A DNA stretch of 5,206 nucleotides from contig CAAELC010000128.1 in assembly GCA_900756715.1 (NCBI GenBank), forward strand, positions 1 to 5,206, given 5' to 3'. Numbering within the stretch: the first letter of the stretch is position 1; each line of letters starts with the position of its first letter. The stretch comes from an uncultured Oscillospiraceae bacterium. Lineage in GTDB: Bacteria; Bacillota; Clostridia; Oscillospirales; Oscillospiraceae. A program made the position numbers and the translations under genes. The notes beneath the pieces are model-generated. The model saw only the letters and a list, made by a program, of their open reading frames with translations, made no database searches and was not told where the DNA came from. Shown in pieces: positions 1 to 5,206 of the stretch.

Positions 1-56
1 GGCAGCCAGCCGCCCGCCAGCGGATGACGCGACACACCCAGAACAATACAGAGTAT

Positions 57-85
57 ATTATAGCGCAGCCGAAGGCGGAATGCAA
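57..85 (-). promoter_or_regulatory. Possible sigma-A promoter reading left, out of the window
   Basis: On the minus strand a perfect -10 hexamer TATAAT (62 to 57) lies 17 bases from a weak -35 TTGCAT (85 to 80, three of six matches to TTGACA). Transcription would start near base 50 and leave the window. No start codon with a ribosome site is visible before the edge, so the gene it might serve is unseen. The -10 and spacing are seen directly; function is inferred, and the -35 is poor. Confidence 0.3.
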
Positions 86-167
86 CGGAGAATCCCGTTC
101 CCTCTCCGATAAAGGGAAAAAATACAGGCCCAATCGTAACGAAATTGTAAATTATGAGGAAGAAACC

Positions 168-196
168 TTTACCTGCGGAATTTTTTACTGTAGAAT
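168..196 (+). promoter_or_regulatory. Probable sigma-A promoter of the zinc-ribbon membrane protein gene
   Basis: A -35 TTTACC (168-173, four of six matches) and a -10 TAGAAT (191-196, five of six) are separated by 17 bases in an AT-rich stretch. Transcription would start near 203, giving a leader of about 40 bases. An inverted repeat CGCATG/CATGCG (210-215 and 223-228, loop of 7) sits in this leader just before the ribosome site and could form a small hairpin. No operator is recognised. Confidence 0.5.
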
Positions 197-233
197 AAAT
201 AAATCATAGCGCATGCTTTTGCCATGCGGAAAA

Positions 234-238
234 AGAGG
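234..238 (+). promoter_or_regulatory. Ribosome binding site deciding the start at 246
   Basis: AGAGG lies 7 bases before the ATG at 246. An in-frame ATG at 213 would add 11 residues, but it has no purine-rich site before it and lies inside the leader inverted repeat. The start at 246 is therefore preferred. Confidence 0.7.
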
Positions 239-245
239 CGTGTAC

Positions 246-659
246 ATGGGATTCTTTCGGAAGATAGGCAACGCGTTGGCCCGTTTCATGTATGGACGGA
301 ACGGACTGGATCAACTGGGCTTCACCTGTATCTGGGGCGCCATCGTGCTGGATCTGATTAACTTATTCGTAAAAAATGCTGTACTTTACCGGATTTTCGG
401 GACATTGTCGATGCTGCTGGCCGTGTGGACGGTTTTCCGCATGCTGTCGCGGAACCTGGCAAAGCGCCGGGAGGAAAACGGCTGGTATCAGAACCGGGTC
501 ATCTATCCGCTGAAAAACCGCCGGGCCCGCCGACAGGACAAGGAACACAAATACTTCACCTGCCCCAACTGCCGCACGGTGTGCCGCGTGCCCCGGGGCA
601 AGGGACGGATTGTGATTACCTGCCCCAAGTGCGGCGGAACAATCCACGGAAAAAGCTGA
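246..659 (+). CDS. Small membrane protein with C-terminal zinc ribbon, function unknown
   Basis: This 137-residue protein has three parts. A basic N-terminus contains FMYGRNGLDQL (residues 14-24). Two hydrophobic segments at about 24-44 and 46-66 should form a membrane hairpin. A positively charged stretch (about 69-103) leads to a zinc ribbon with Cys106-x2-Cys109 and Cys126-x2-Cys129 around a VPRGKGR turn; Cys113 is an extra cysteine. The charge pattern suggests that both ends and the ribbon face the cytoplasm. From memory, similar small proteins sharing the FMYGR-G-DQL start and a CP.C...RVP.GKG...CP.C tail occur in Clostridia as uncharacterised proteins; I know no assigned role. It could bind nucleic acid or protein at the membrane, but nothing here shows that. 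The gene is transcribed alone, with its own promoter and terminator, and converges on the ABC importer operon. Length, ribosome site and intact domains argue for a real gene. Confidence 0.88.
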   Translation: MGFFRKIGNALARFMYGRNGLDQLGFTCIWGAIVLDLINLFVKNAVLYRIFGTLSMLLAVWTVFRMLSRNLAKRREENGWYQNRVIYPLKNRRARRQDKEHKYFTCPNCRTVCRVPRGKGRIVITCPKCGGTIHGKS

Positions 660-678
660 AGTCTCTATTTATATGCAA

Positions 679-710
679 GCAGCCGCAGATGTATCTGCGG
701 CTGCTTTTTT
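679..710 (+). terminator. Rho-independent terminator of the zinc-ribbon gene
   Basis: A perfect 12-base inverted repeat (679-690 with 693-704, GC-rich, very short loop) is followed at once by six T residues (705-710). It begins 19 bases after the stop codon. In the minus direction it lacks a good T-tract, so it mainly serves the plus-strand gene. Confidence 0.9.
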
Positions 711-714
711 GACG

Positions 715-762
715 CACAAAAGGTCTGCCGACTGCAAAAATGCAGCTGACAGACCTTTTGTG
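715..762. terminator. Bidirectional terminator between convergent transcripts; end of the ABC importer operon
   Basis: A 13-base perfect outer stem (715-727 with 750-762) encloses a small internal loop and a 5-base inner stem CTGCA/TGCAG (732-736 and 741-745) with an AAAA loop. The outer arms carry AAAA and TTTT next to the GGTCTG/CAGACC core, giving the A-tract, stem, T-tract layout of terminators that work both ways. It lies 16 bases beyond the stop codon of the minus-strand ATPase gene and only 4 bases from the plus-strand terminator. Confidence 0.82.
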
Positions 763-778
763 AAAAAAGAAGGTAAAC

Positions 779-1508
<730 letters not shown>

Positions 1509-1525
<17 letters not shown>

Positions 1526-2240
1526 GGCGCATCCTCCTTTCGATGGCTTCGATGGCCTTGGAGGCCGGATAGTTGATGCAGAAATAAATGAGGGCAGCCA
1601 GCGTATAGGGGGCAAGGGAGATATAGGTGCTGCTGCAGACGGTTTTTGCCACGAACATCAGCTCGGCCATGCCAAGCATGGAGCAGATGGAACTCTCCTT
1701 GACCATGGTAACAATCTCATTGGCCAGCGCGGGCAGCACATTTTTAATGGCCTGAGGCAGAACCACCATGCGCATGCTCTGCCAGGAGGACAGGCCCAGA
1801 GAGCGGGCTGCCTCGGTCTGTCCCTTGTCCACAGCCAGAATACCCGCCCGGAAAATCTCCGCCACATAGGCAGAGCTGTTCAGTGCCAACGCCACCACAC
1901 CGGGAATGAAGCGGCTGATGTCAACAAAGCCGAGAATGGTGACGCGGGGAATGGTGATGGCGCCGAAAAGGCCGAAGTAGATGATGGACAGCTGCACCAG
2001 CAGGGGGGTGGAGCGGAACAGGGCAATATAGGCGCCGGAAAGACACTTGACAAAACGGTTGCGGCTCAGGCGCATCAGCGCCAGCAGCAGGGCCGGAATC
2101 ACGGCCAGCAGCACGGAGACCACGGCCAGCAGCAGGGTATACTCCACGCCCTGCAGGAAGAAGCTGCCGTACTTCGGCAGGAAGGAAAAATTAAAAAAGC
2201 TGGCGGGACTCATGTCTACAAACAGATTGCTCCACCACAT
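1509..2240 (-). CDS. Polar amino acid ABC transporter, permease protein (HisM/GlnP-like)
   Basis: This is a 243-residue integral membrane protein that forms the translocation path, probably as a homodimer because only one permease gene is present. About five hydrophobic segments are visible (roughly 32-57, 76-97, 111-133, 178-201, 206-230). The cytoplasmic coupling loop that docks on the ATPase is clear: EAA at 143-145, Gly149 and LP at 161-162. The ALFRSTPLL stretch (73-81) is typical of this family. Two starts are possible. ATG at 2240 has AAGGA 10 bases upstream, a comfortable distance; ATG at 2246 adds Met-Pro but leaves only 4 bases. I favour 2240, with little at stake. It lies 97 bases after the binding-protein gene and overlaps the ATPase gene by 17 bases. 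The family call is very sure. Confidence 0.95.
1533..1540 (-). promoter_or_regulatory. Strong ribosome site inside the permease gene fixing a GTG start
   Basis: AAAGGAGG on the minus strand (1540 to 1533) lies 7 bases before GTG at 1525. It is embedded in the last codons of the permease gene, whose stop is at 1511-1509. An ATG at 1532 sits too close to the site and is in the permease frame, so GTG is the start. Confidence 0.85.
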
Positions 2241-2279
2241 AGGCATATGTTCCTTTCTATATAATAACAGATACACAGG

Positions 2280-2322
2280 CGCGCAAAAGTGCAAAGCCGG
2301 GAAAACGGCTCTGCACTGCGCG
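2280..2322 (-). other. Intercistronic RNA hairpin between binding-protein and permease genes
   Basis: In the minus-strand RNA, 2316-2306 pairs with 2299-2289 over 11 positions with a 6-base loop. One pair is G-U; the same position would be A-C in plus-strand RNA, so the fold is better in the sense transcript. TTTT follows the inner stem. A second stem (2322-2317 with 2285-2280) can extend it across a 3-base bulge. It starts 16 bases after the binding-protein stop codon. Such elements act as partial terminators or block 3' exonucleases, keeping the soluble component in excess. The structure is seen; the role is inferred. It is not a full terminator, because the T-run is short and the operon continues. 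Confidence 0.65.
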
Positions 2323-2337
2323 GGTTTGGTTACTTAC

Positions 2338-3168
2338 TTAGTTGGCGGAAACTTCCTGCCACACATCCTTCAGGGCATCAGCGTCGCTGACGAACTGCTC
2401 AACCTTATTTTCTGCCAGCATCTTGGCGATAGCCTCGTTAATGCCGGGCAGCAGACCCTTGGGGTCGCCCTTGGCAACGGCGATGCAGTAGGGGGAAGCC
2501 TCGCCCAGTTCGGAAGAAGGAGCGGCAATGACCAGGTCCTTATTGGTTTCGGCATACTGCTGGGCCACGGCGCCATCCACCACAACGGCGTCAATCTTCT
2601 TGTTCACCAGCTCGTTAATCAGATCGGTGACCAGCTGCAGAGAAACCGCATTCGCGCCGGGCATCTTCTCATTGACCAGATCCAGCTTAGTGGTGGCAAT
2701 CTGAGCGCCAACGGACTTACCGTTGAAGTCTTCCAGCGTCTTGAAGCTGCCAGCATCGGCGGCTCTTACAAGGATTGCGGGAGGAATATCAGTGTAGTAA
2801 GGGTCGGAGAAGTCAGCGGACTTCAGACGCTCCTCCGTGGGCTCCATGCCGGCAATTACGATGTCGAAATCGCCCTTGGCCAGAGAGGTCAGCAGGTAGT
2901 CATAGCCCATGTTCTCTACCTTCATCTCTTTGCCGGTCTGCTTGGCAATGTAGCCGGCAACGGAAACATCAATGCCGCCGAACTGCATGGTGCCGTCCTT
3001 ATCGGCATACATGAATTCGAAGGGCGCGTAGTCGGCGGAGGTGCCTACCACTAGAGTGGAGGAGGAATCGCTGTTGTTCCCCTTGGAACTGTCATCTGCC
3101 TTCTGGCCGCAGGCCACAAGGCTCAGCGCCATAACAAGCGCCAGAAGCATTGCAGTGAGTTTTTTCAT
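2338..3168 (-). CDS. Amino acid ABC transporter, substrate-binding lipoprotein (SBP family 3)
   Basis: This 276-residue protein captures an amino acid outside the cell and delivers it to the permease. It begins with a lipoprotein signal: MKK, a hydrophobic core, and lipobox LVAC (17-20), so Cys20 becomes the lipidated first residue. A Ser/Asp/Asn-rich linker (about 26-37) follows. The two-lobed family 3 domain starts at VGTSADYAPFEF (41-52) and includes a GYDYLLTSLAKGDFDIVIAG stretch (88-107). Arg114 in PTEER and Asp198 in VVVDG sit where this family grips the ligand's alpha-carboxyl and alpha-amino groups, which supports an amino acid ligand. Side-chain specificity cannot be read with certainty; the ARG-box-like site upstream favours arginine or another cationic amino acid. 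GGAAGG lies 8 bases before ATG 3168. It is first in the operon, as is common when most binding protein is needed. Confidence 0.95.
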   Translation of the reverse strand: MKKLTAMLLALVMALSLVACGQKADDSSKGNNSDSSSTLVVGTSADYAPFEFMYADKDGTMQFGGIDVSVAGYIAKQTGKEMKVENMGYDYLLTSLAKGDFDIVIAGMEPTEERLKSADFSDPYYTDIPPAILVRAADAGSFKTLEDFNGKSVGAQIATTKLDLVNEKMPGANAVSLQLVTDLINELVNKKIDAVVVDGAVAQQYAETNKDLVIAAPSSELGEASPYCIAVAKGDPKGLLPGINEAIAKMLAENKVEQFVSDADALKDVWQEVSAN

Positions 3169-3271
3169 CTTTCTTACCTTCCTTAATTTGAAAAATTCCT
3201 GGTTCTATATGATCCCCGGAGGGAGATACAGACGGGATTGAGCGAAGGGGTATTCCCTATCGACAATGCAT

Positions 3272-3300
3272 ACTATACAGCTTATATCCGGAAATGTCAA
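3272..3300 (-). promoter_or_regulatory. Strong sigma-A promoter of the amino acid importer operon
   Basis: On the minus strand a perfect -35 TTGACA (3300 to 3295) and a -10 TATAGT (3277 to 3272, five of six matches) are exactly 17 bases apart. Transcription should start near 3265, giving a leader of about 97 bases. The leader can form only short stems, such as ATCCC/GGGAT (3212-3216 with 3234-3238). I see no T-box, SAM or lysine riboswitch features. So strong a core promoter would be expected to be held in check by a regulator. Confidence 0.88.
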
Positions 3301-3306
3301 GGGGAA

Positions 3307-3324
3307 AATGAATAAAAAATCATG
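3307..3324. promoter_or_regulatory. Probable ARG box (ArgR/AhrC operator)
   Basis: The 18 bases AATGAATAAAAAATCATG form an imperfect palindrome with an A/T centre. They match the Bacillus-type ARG box, as I recall it (CATGAATAAAAATTCATG), at 16 of 18 positions. The site ends 6 bases upstream of the importer -35, about 42 to 59 bases before the likely transcription start. ArgR/AhrC binds such sites in response to arginine and often controls arginine uptake genes. The match is seen; the consensus is from memory; regulation is inferred. No good second box is evident nearby, though paired boxes are common. An A/T-rich chance match or UP element is the alternative. Confidence 0.55.
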
Positions 3325-3718
3325 CCAGTTGTATGTTTTGGAATAAATAACAGTTGCAGGCCCCAGATTAGCCTACAGCAGGGCAAATTATACATATAGT
3401 GCCTGCATAAATAGAATAAATATGCGTATATAGCGTGTAAATATGCCTTCGCAGGGACCTTCATCGTGCCTTTCTCTCTGCTATTTGCTATCCAATCGGC
3501 TGATATATCCGTTCTTTTCCTGTCTATGCCGTTTGAAAACGGGGTGATCCGGGCGTTTATATGCATTATATGCGTGGCTATATTCATTGTTTATGCGTGG
3601 CCCGGGTCAGGAGGGACACACCAATGGCGGCGCCGAATCCTGCGCAGAAAGAGCGGGCCAATGATGGCGGCACGCCGGAGCCTGCTGCAAAAGGTCAGGG
3701 CACGGCCCTGCGCAGTGC
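3325..3718. other. Intergenic stretch without a convincing gene
   Basis: The left half (to about 3450) is AT-rich and the right half (from about 3600) is GC-rich. It contains a 10-base direct repeat TATGCGTGGC (3569-3578 and 3592-3601). A good plus-strand ribosome site AGGAGGG (3609-3615) stands 8 bases before an ATG at 3624, but that frame runs antisense through the neighbouring terminator and hydrolase gene. There is a small inverted repeat CAGGGC/GCCCTG (3696-3701 and 3705-3710), which may be a weak second terminator for the hydrolase gene, and another, GGCG/CGCC, near 3668-3678. Short open frames on both strands lack good starts or family resemblance. No tRNA or known RNA was recognised. 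Confidence 0.5.
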
Positions 3719-3755
3719 AAAAAAGGATTGCGGCGAAAAATCCGCCGCAATCCTT
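3719..3755 (-). terminator. Rho-independent terminator of the NlpC/P60 gene
   Basis: A 13-base perfect stem (3723-3735 with 3743-3755, loop of 7) is followed in the minus direction by a run of six T residues (plus-strand A at 3719-3724, two of them within the stem). It lies about 36 bases past the stop codon. Flanking GTGCA/TGCAC (3715-3719 with 3757-3761) could extend the stem. A short repeat TTCATCATT occurs twice (3762-3770 and 3773-3781) between stop codon and hairpin. Confidence 0.9.
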
Positions 3756-3791
3756 CTGCACTTCATCATTATTTCATCATTCGGGCCGCCG

Positions 3792-4826
3792 TCAGCCATC
3801 AATAATCCGCCCGGAACCGCAATAATTGGAGCCCCAATAGCCGGAATACAGGGAATCTACCTGCACGCCGCTGTTGCTGGCATGGATAAAGCTGCCGCCG
3901 CCCACATACAGGCCCACATGTCCGATACCGGAATAGCCGCAGTGGAAGAACACCAGATCCCCTGCCTGCAGCTGGGAGGAGGAAATGTCCATGCCCTGAT
4001 AATACTGGCCGGTTGCTCCGTGGGGCAGAGAAATGCCATAGTAGCCGAAGACAATCATGGTAAAGCCCGAGCAGTCTACGCCGGAACGGCTGGCGCCGCC
4101 ATAGCTGTAGGGGGTGCCCAGATAGGTATAGGCATAGTCGACAATTGCCTGCCGAAGCGAACTGTCACCGGGGACCACGCCGCTGCCGAAGACAGGGGCG
4201 CTGTAAGAGCTGGAGGCAGCAGCCGCTGCGGCAGCTTTCTCCGCCTCGCGCTTTGCAATCACCTCGTCGCTGAGGATTGCGTCACTGTCGGAATAATCAC
4301 TATAGTGCACAGGCGTGCAGGCAGAGGCCGCCACATAGCCGGAATACTCGTCAAAGGAAACGCTGTACCATTCGCCGCTGTCGTCGATGCCGGTGAGCAC
4401 CGCCACCTTACCGGCGGGAATTACATAGCCGGAGTCAGACTGACCCAGATCGCTGTACACGGTCACATCAGCCGACAGCTCCACACCGTCGTAATCGTTC
4501 AGGACCCACAGGTTCTCCGCCACCTGCTGGCGGGCAGCCTGCGCATCGGCCTGTGCCAAGGCCTCCTGCTCCAGCGCAAAGAAAGGCAGCTGGGACAGCG
4601 CCACGCCGCCCTCGTGCTCTGCCAGCCGGGTCTGCTGCAGCAGACGGGCGGCACGGACACCGGTATCGGCCATGGAATCCACCCCCTGCTCCTGCAGGGC
4701 GGCAGCAACGGCGGCATAGTCCGCCGGAGTAACCGCCTGAGCGGCTGCCTCGTCAGCGGCGGCAATGGCCACGGTGGAAATCATAACGGATATTGCAAGT
4801 AGCAGACTGCATAGCTTTCTGGACAT
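3792..4826 (-). CDS. Secreted peptidoglycan endopeptidase with SH3b and NlpC/P60 domains
   Basis: This 344-residue exported enzyme probably cuts the stem peptide of peptidoglycan, typically between D-Glu and the diamino acid. A signal peptide spans about residues 1-24 (SRK start, hydrophobic core, AIAAAD cleavage region). Residues 25-105 are alanine-rich and mostly helical with no recognised domain. A bacterial SH3-like domain, likely wall-binding, covers about 107-172, with EWYSVSFDEYSGYV inside. An alanine-rich linker (about 186-208) precedes the NlpC/P60 domain (about 222-344). Its catalytic triad appears intact: Cys252 in DCSGF, His303 in GHVGLYVG and His315 in FIHAS. Extra cysteines at 170, 296 and 336 are unusual for an exported enzyme. 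The ATG at 4826 is chosen over 4853 because AAGGGAG lies 6 bases upstream and a signal peptide follows directly. The gene is monocistronic. Family very sure; exact bond cleaved inferred. Confidence 0.95.
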   Translation of the reverse strand: MSRKLCSLLLAISVMISTVAIAAADEAAAQAVTPADYAAVAAALQEQGVDSMADTGVRAARLLQQTRLAEHEGGVALSQLPFFALEQEALAQADAQAARQQVAENLWVLNDYDGVELSADVTVYSDLGQSDSGYVIPAGKVAVLTGIDDSGEWYSVSFDEYSGYVAASACTPVHYSDYSDSDAILSDEVIAKREAEKAAAAAAASSSYSAPVFGSGVVPGDSSLRQAIVDYAYTYLGTPYSYGGASRSGVDCSGFTMIVFGYYGISLPHGATGQYYQGMDISSSQLQAGDLVFFHCGYSGIGHVGLYVGGGSFIHASNSGVQVDSLYSGYWGSNYCGSGRIIDG

Positions 4827-4900
4827 AAGTGGCTCCCTTCTGCCTGACGGCATTCCTTCTGTTCCGTATCAATATCAATGAGCCGGCAGAGCCGACTGCG

Positions 4901-4940
4901 GTATCATAGCTGGCGGTTTTCCCCGCCAGAGAGTATCATA
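4901..4940. repeat. Direct repeat GTATCATA flanking a hairpin at the hydrolase transcription start
   Basis: GTATCATA occurs at 4901-4908 and 4933-4940, 32 bases apart, about three helical turns. The second copy contains the predicted -10 of the hydrolase gene. Between them lies an inverted repeat CTGGCGG/CCGCCAG (4910-4916 with 4923-4929, loop of 6) that would sit at the 5' end of the mRNA. A third, shorter GTATCA is at 4866-4871. The repeats are seen; a regulatory or RNA-stability role is only a possibility. Confidence 0.5.
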
Positions 4941-4963
4941 CCACAAGTCTATCAAAAAAGCTA
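4935..4963 (-). promoter_or_regulatory. Probable activator-dependent promoter of the NlpC/P60 gene
   Basis: On the minus strand TGG precedes TATGAT (4940 to 4935), an extended -10 with five of six matches. The -35 position at 17-base spacing (4963 to 4958, TAGCTT) is poor, with only two matches. Transcription would begin near 4928, leaving a leader of about 100 bases. The weak -35 next to tandem WalR-like half-sites fits a promoter needing an activator. Confidence 0.5.
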
Positions 4964-4987
4964 CACAAAAATTACAAAATAATAACA
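4960..4987 (-). promoter_or_regulatory. Probable WalR (YycF) box upstream of the cell-wall hydrolase
   Basis: Read on the minus strand, TGTTAT (4987-4982), five bases, TGTAAT (4976-4971), five bases, then TGTAGC (4965-4960). The first two fit the WalR consensus TGTWAH-N5-TGTWAH exactly; the third differs at one position. All three are on one helical face at an 11-base period, covering about -32 to -59 from the likely start. WalRK controls autolysins and NlpC/P60 hydrolases in Bacillota, so target and site agree. The related PhoP box reads similarly on the opposite strand (TTAACA-like), so PhoP is the main alternative. Confidence 0.6.
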
Positions 4988-5142
4988 AAAATTCCAGAAT
5001 AGTTAAAATGACAAAAATTGGGTAAAAATTTTAGAGGACTCCACAACTGTACCTGCTGTTTTTTCCTCTAAAGCGTCAAATTACCGCCGGGAGGCGGCGT
5101 CTTCCTCTTGCGTGCTGCGAAAAAAATGTTTCCGTGATGAAA
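4988..5142. other. AT-rich intergenic region with two weak hairpins
   Basis: No gene is visible here. ACAAAAATT occurs at 4985-4993 and 5011-5019, with a further copy at 4965-4973; two of these overlap the WalR-like half-sites. TTTAGAGGA (5030-5038) can pair with TCCTCTAAA (5064-5072) around a 25-base gap and is followed on the minus strand by a T-run (5028-5024), a possible weak minus-strand terminator. CCGCC/GGCGG (5084-5088 with 5093-5097) forms a short second hairpin. The roles are uncertain. Confidence 0.4.
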
Positions 5143-5160
5143 AATGGCGCATCCGCCATT
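5143..5160. repeat. Inverted repeat overlapping the right-edge promoter -35
   Basis: AATGGCG (5143-5149) and CGCCATT (5154-5160) form a perfect 7-base inverted repeat with a 4-base gap. Its last two bases are the first two of the -35 hexamer at 5159. This could be an operator for a dimeric repressor, or a weak minus-strand terminator, since T residues follow the stem on that strand. Confidence 0.4.
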
Positions 5161-5187
5161 GACTTTTAAATATTCCTGTACTATAAT
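5159..5187 (+). promoter_or_regulatory. Strong sigma-A promoter reading right, out of the window
   Basis: TTGACT (5159-5164, five of six matches) and a perfect TATAAT (5182-5187) are exactly 17 bases apart. Transcription would start near 5192-5195. No start codon appears before the window ends at 5206, so the gene served is unseen. It is divergent from the NlpC/P60 gene. Confidence 0.82.
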
Positions 5188-5206
5188 GGGCAGGATCTCA
5201 ATTGGA

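Noticed and set aside
24..209. Plus-strand open frame of 61 codons before the zinc-ribbon gene
   Set aside because: No ribosome site before its ATG, composition like intergenic DNA, and the likely promoter of the next gene lies inside its 3' part.
2261..2269. Extended -10 like TGTTATTAT just before the permease gene
   Set aside because: Transcription would start inside the permease ribosome site, and no -35 is present at a proper distance. The operon promoter at 3272-3300 explains expression.
3169..3265. Possible T-box or amino acid riboswitch in the importer leader
   Set aside because: At about 97 bases it is too short for a T-box, with no specifier or antiterminator-like segments and no terminator before the start codon.
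3387..3392. Minus-strand TATAAT in the gene-free stretch as a second importer promoter
   Set aside because: No acceptable -35 at 16 to 18 bases, in AT-rich DNA where such hexamers arise by chance.
3297..3587. Minus-strand open frame of 96 codons upstream of the importer
   Set aside because: No ribosome site at its first ATG. An internal ATG near 3463 has only a close, short purine run. The frame ends in the importer -35, and no family resemblance is seen.
3466..3825. Plus-strand open frame with a hydrophobic first half, starting GTG
   Set aside because: A weak ribosome site and GTG start, and its second half runs through the hydrolase terminator and into the antisense of that gene.
4841..4934. 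Possible c-di-AMP (ydaO-type) riboswitch in the hydrolase leader
   Set aside because: Such riboswitches often precede wall hydrolases, but the leader is short and I cannot find the conserved core segments; only simple hairpins are seen.

Overview
The window looks like chromosomal DNA of a mid-GC, gut-type member of the Clostridia (Bacillota), perhaps Oscillospiraceae or Ruminococcaceae. This is inferred from strong purine-rich Shine-Dalgarno sites, sigma-A type promoters, a lipoprotein-anchored solute-binding protein, rho-independent terminators, and a small membrane zinc-ribbon protein of a type I associate with this group. The genus cannot be fixed from sequence alone.

Layout, left to right. 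(1) Bases 1-245 are non-coding and carry a fair plus-strand promoter and a possible divergent promoter pointing out of the window. (2) A plus-strand gene (246-659) encodes a 137-residue protein with two membrane segments and a C-terminal zinc ribbon, of unknown function. (3) Two stacked terminator hairpins (679-762) separate it from a convergent minus-strand operon. (4) That operon (3168 down to 779) is a complete polar amino acid ABC importer: lipoprotein binding protein, single permease, ATPase. It has an almost ideal promoter (3272-3300) and an ARG-box-like site just upstream (3307-3324), which points to ArgR/AhrC control and perhaps arginine or a related cationic amino acid as substrate. 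A hairpin between the binding-protein and permease genes fits the usual excess of binding protein over membrane components. (5) About 400 bases (3325-3718) hold no convincing gene. (6) A minus-strand gene (4826-3792) encodes a secreted SH3b plus NlpC/P60 peptidoglycan hydrolase with its own terminator. Its promoter region carries tandem TGTWAH-N5-TGTWAH half-sites, matching the WalR box of the essential cell-wall two-component system. (7) The last 366 bases are non-coding and end in a consensus plus-strand promoter reading out of the window to the right.

The genes are ordinary families. The most informative signals are regulatory: a probable ARG box before the amino acid importer, a probable WalR box before the cell-wall hydrolase, and a hairpin between importer genes whose pairing is better in the sense RNA. 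I found no CRISPR array, tRNA, rRNA, insertion sequence, phage gene or clearly new multi-gene system.
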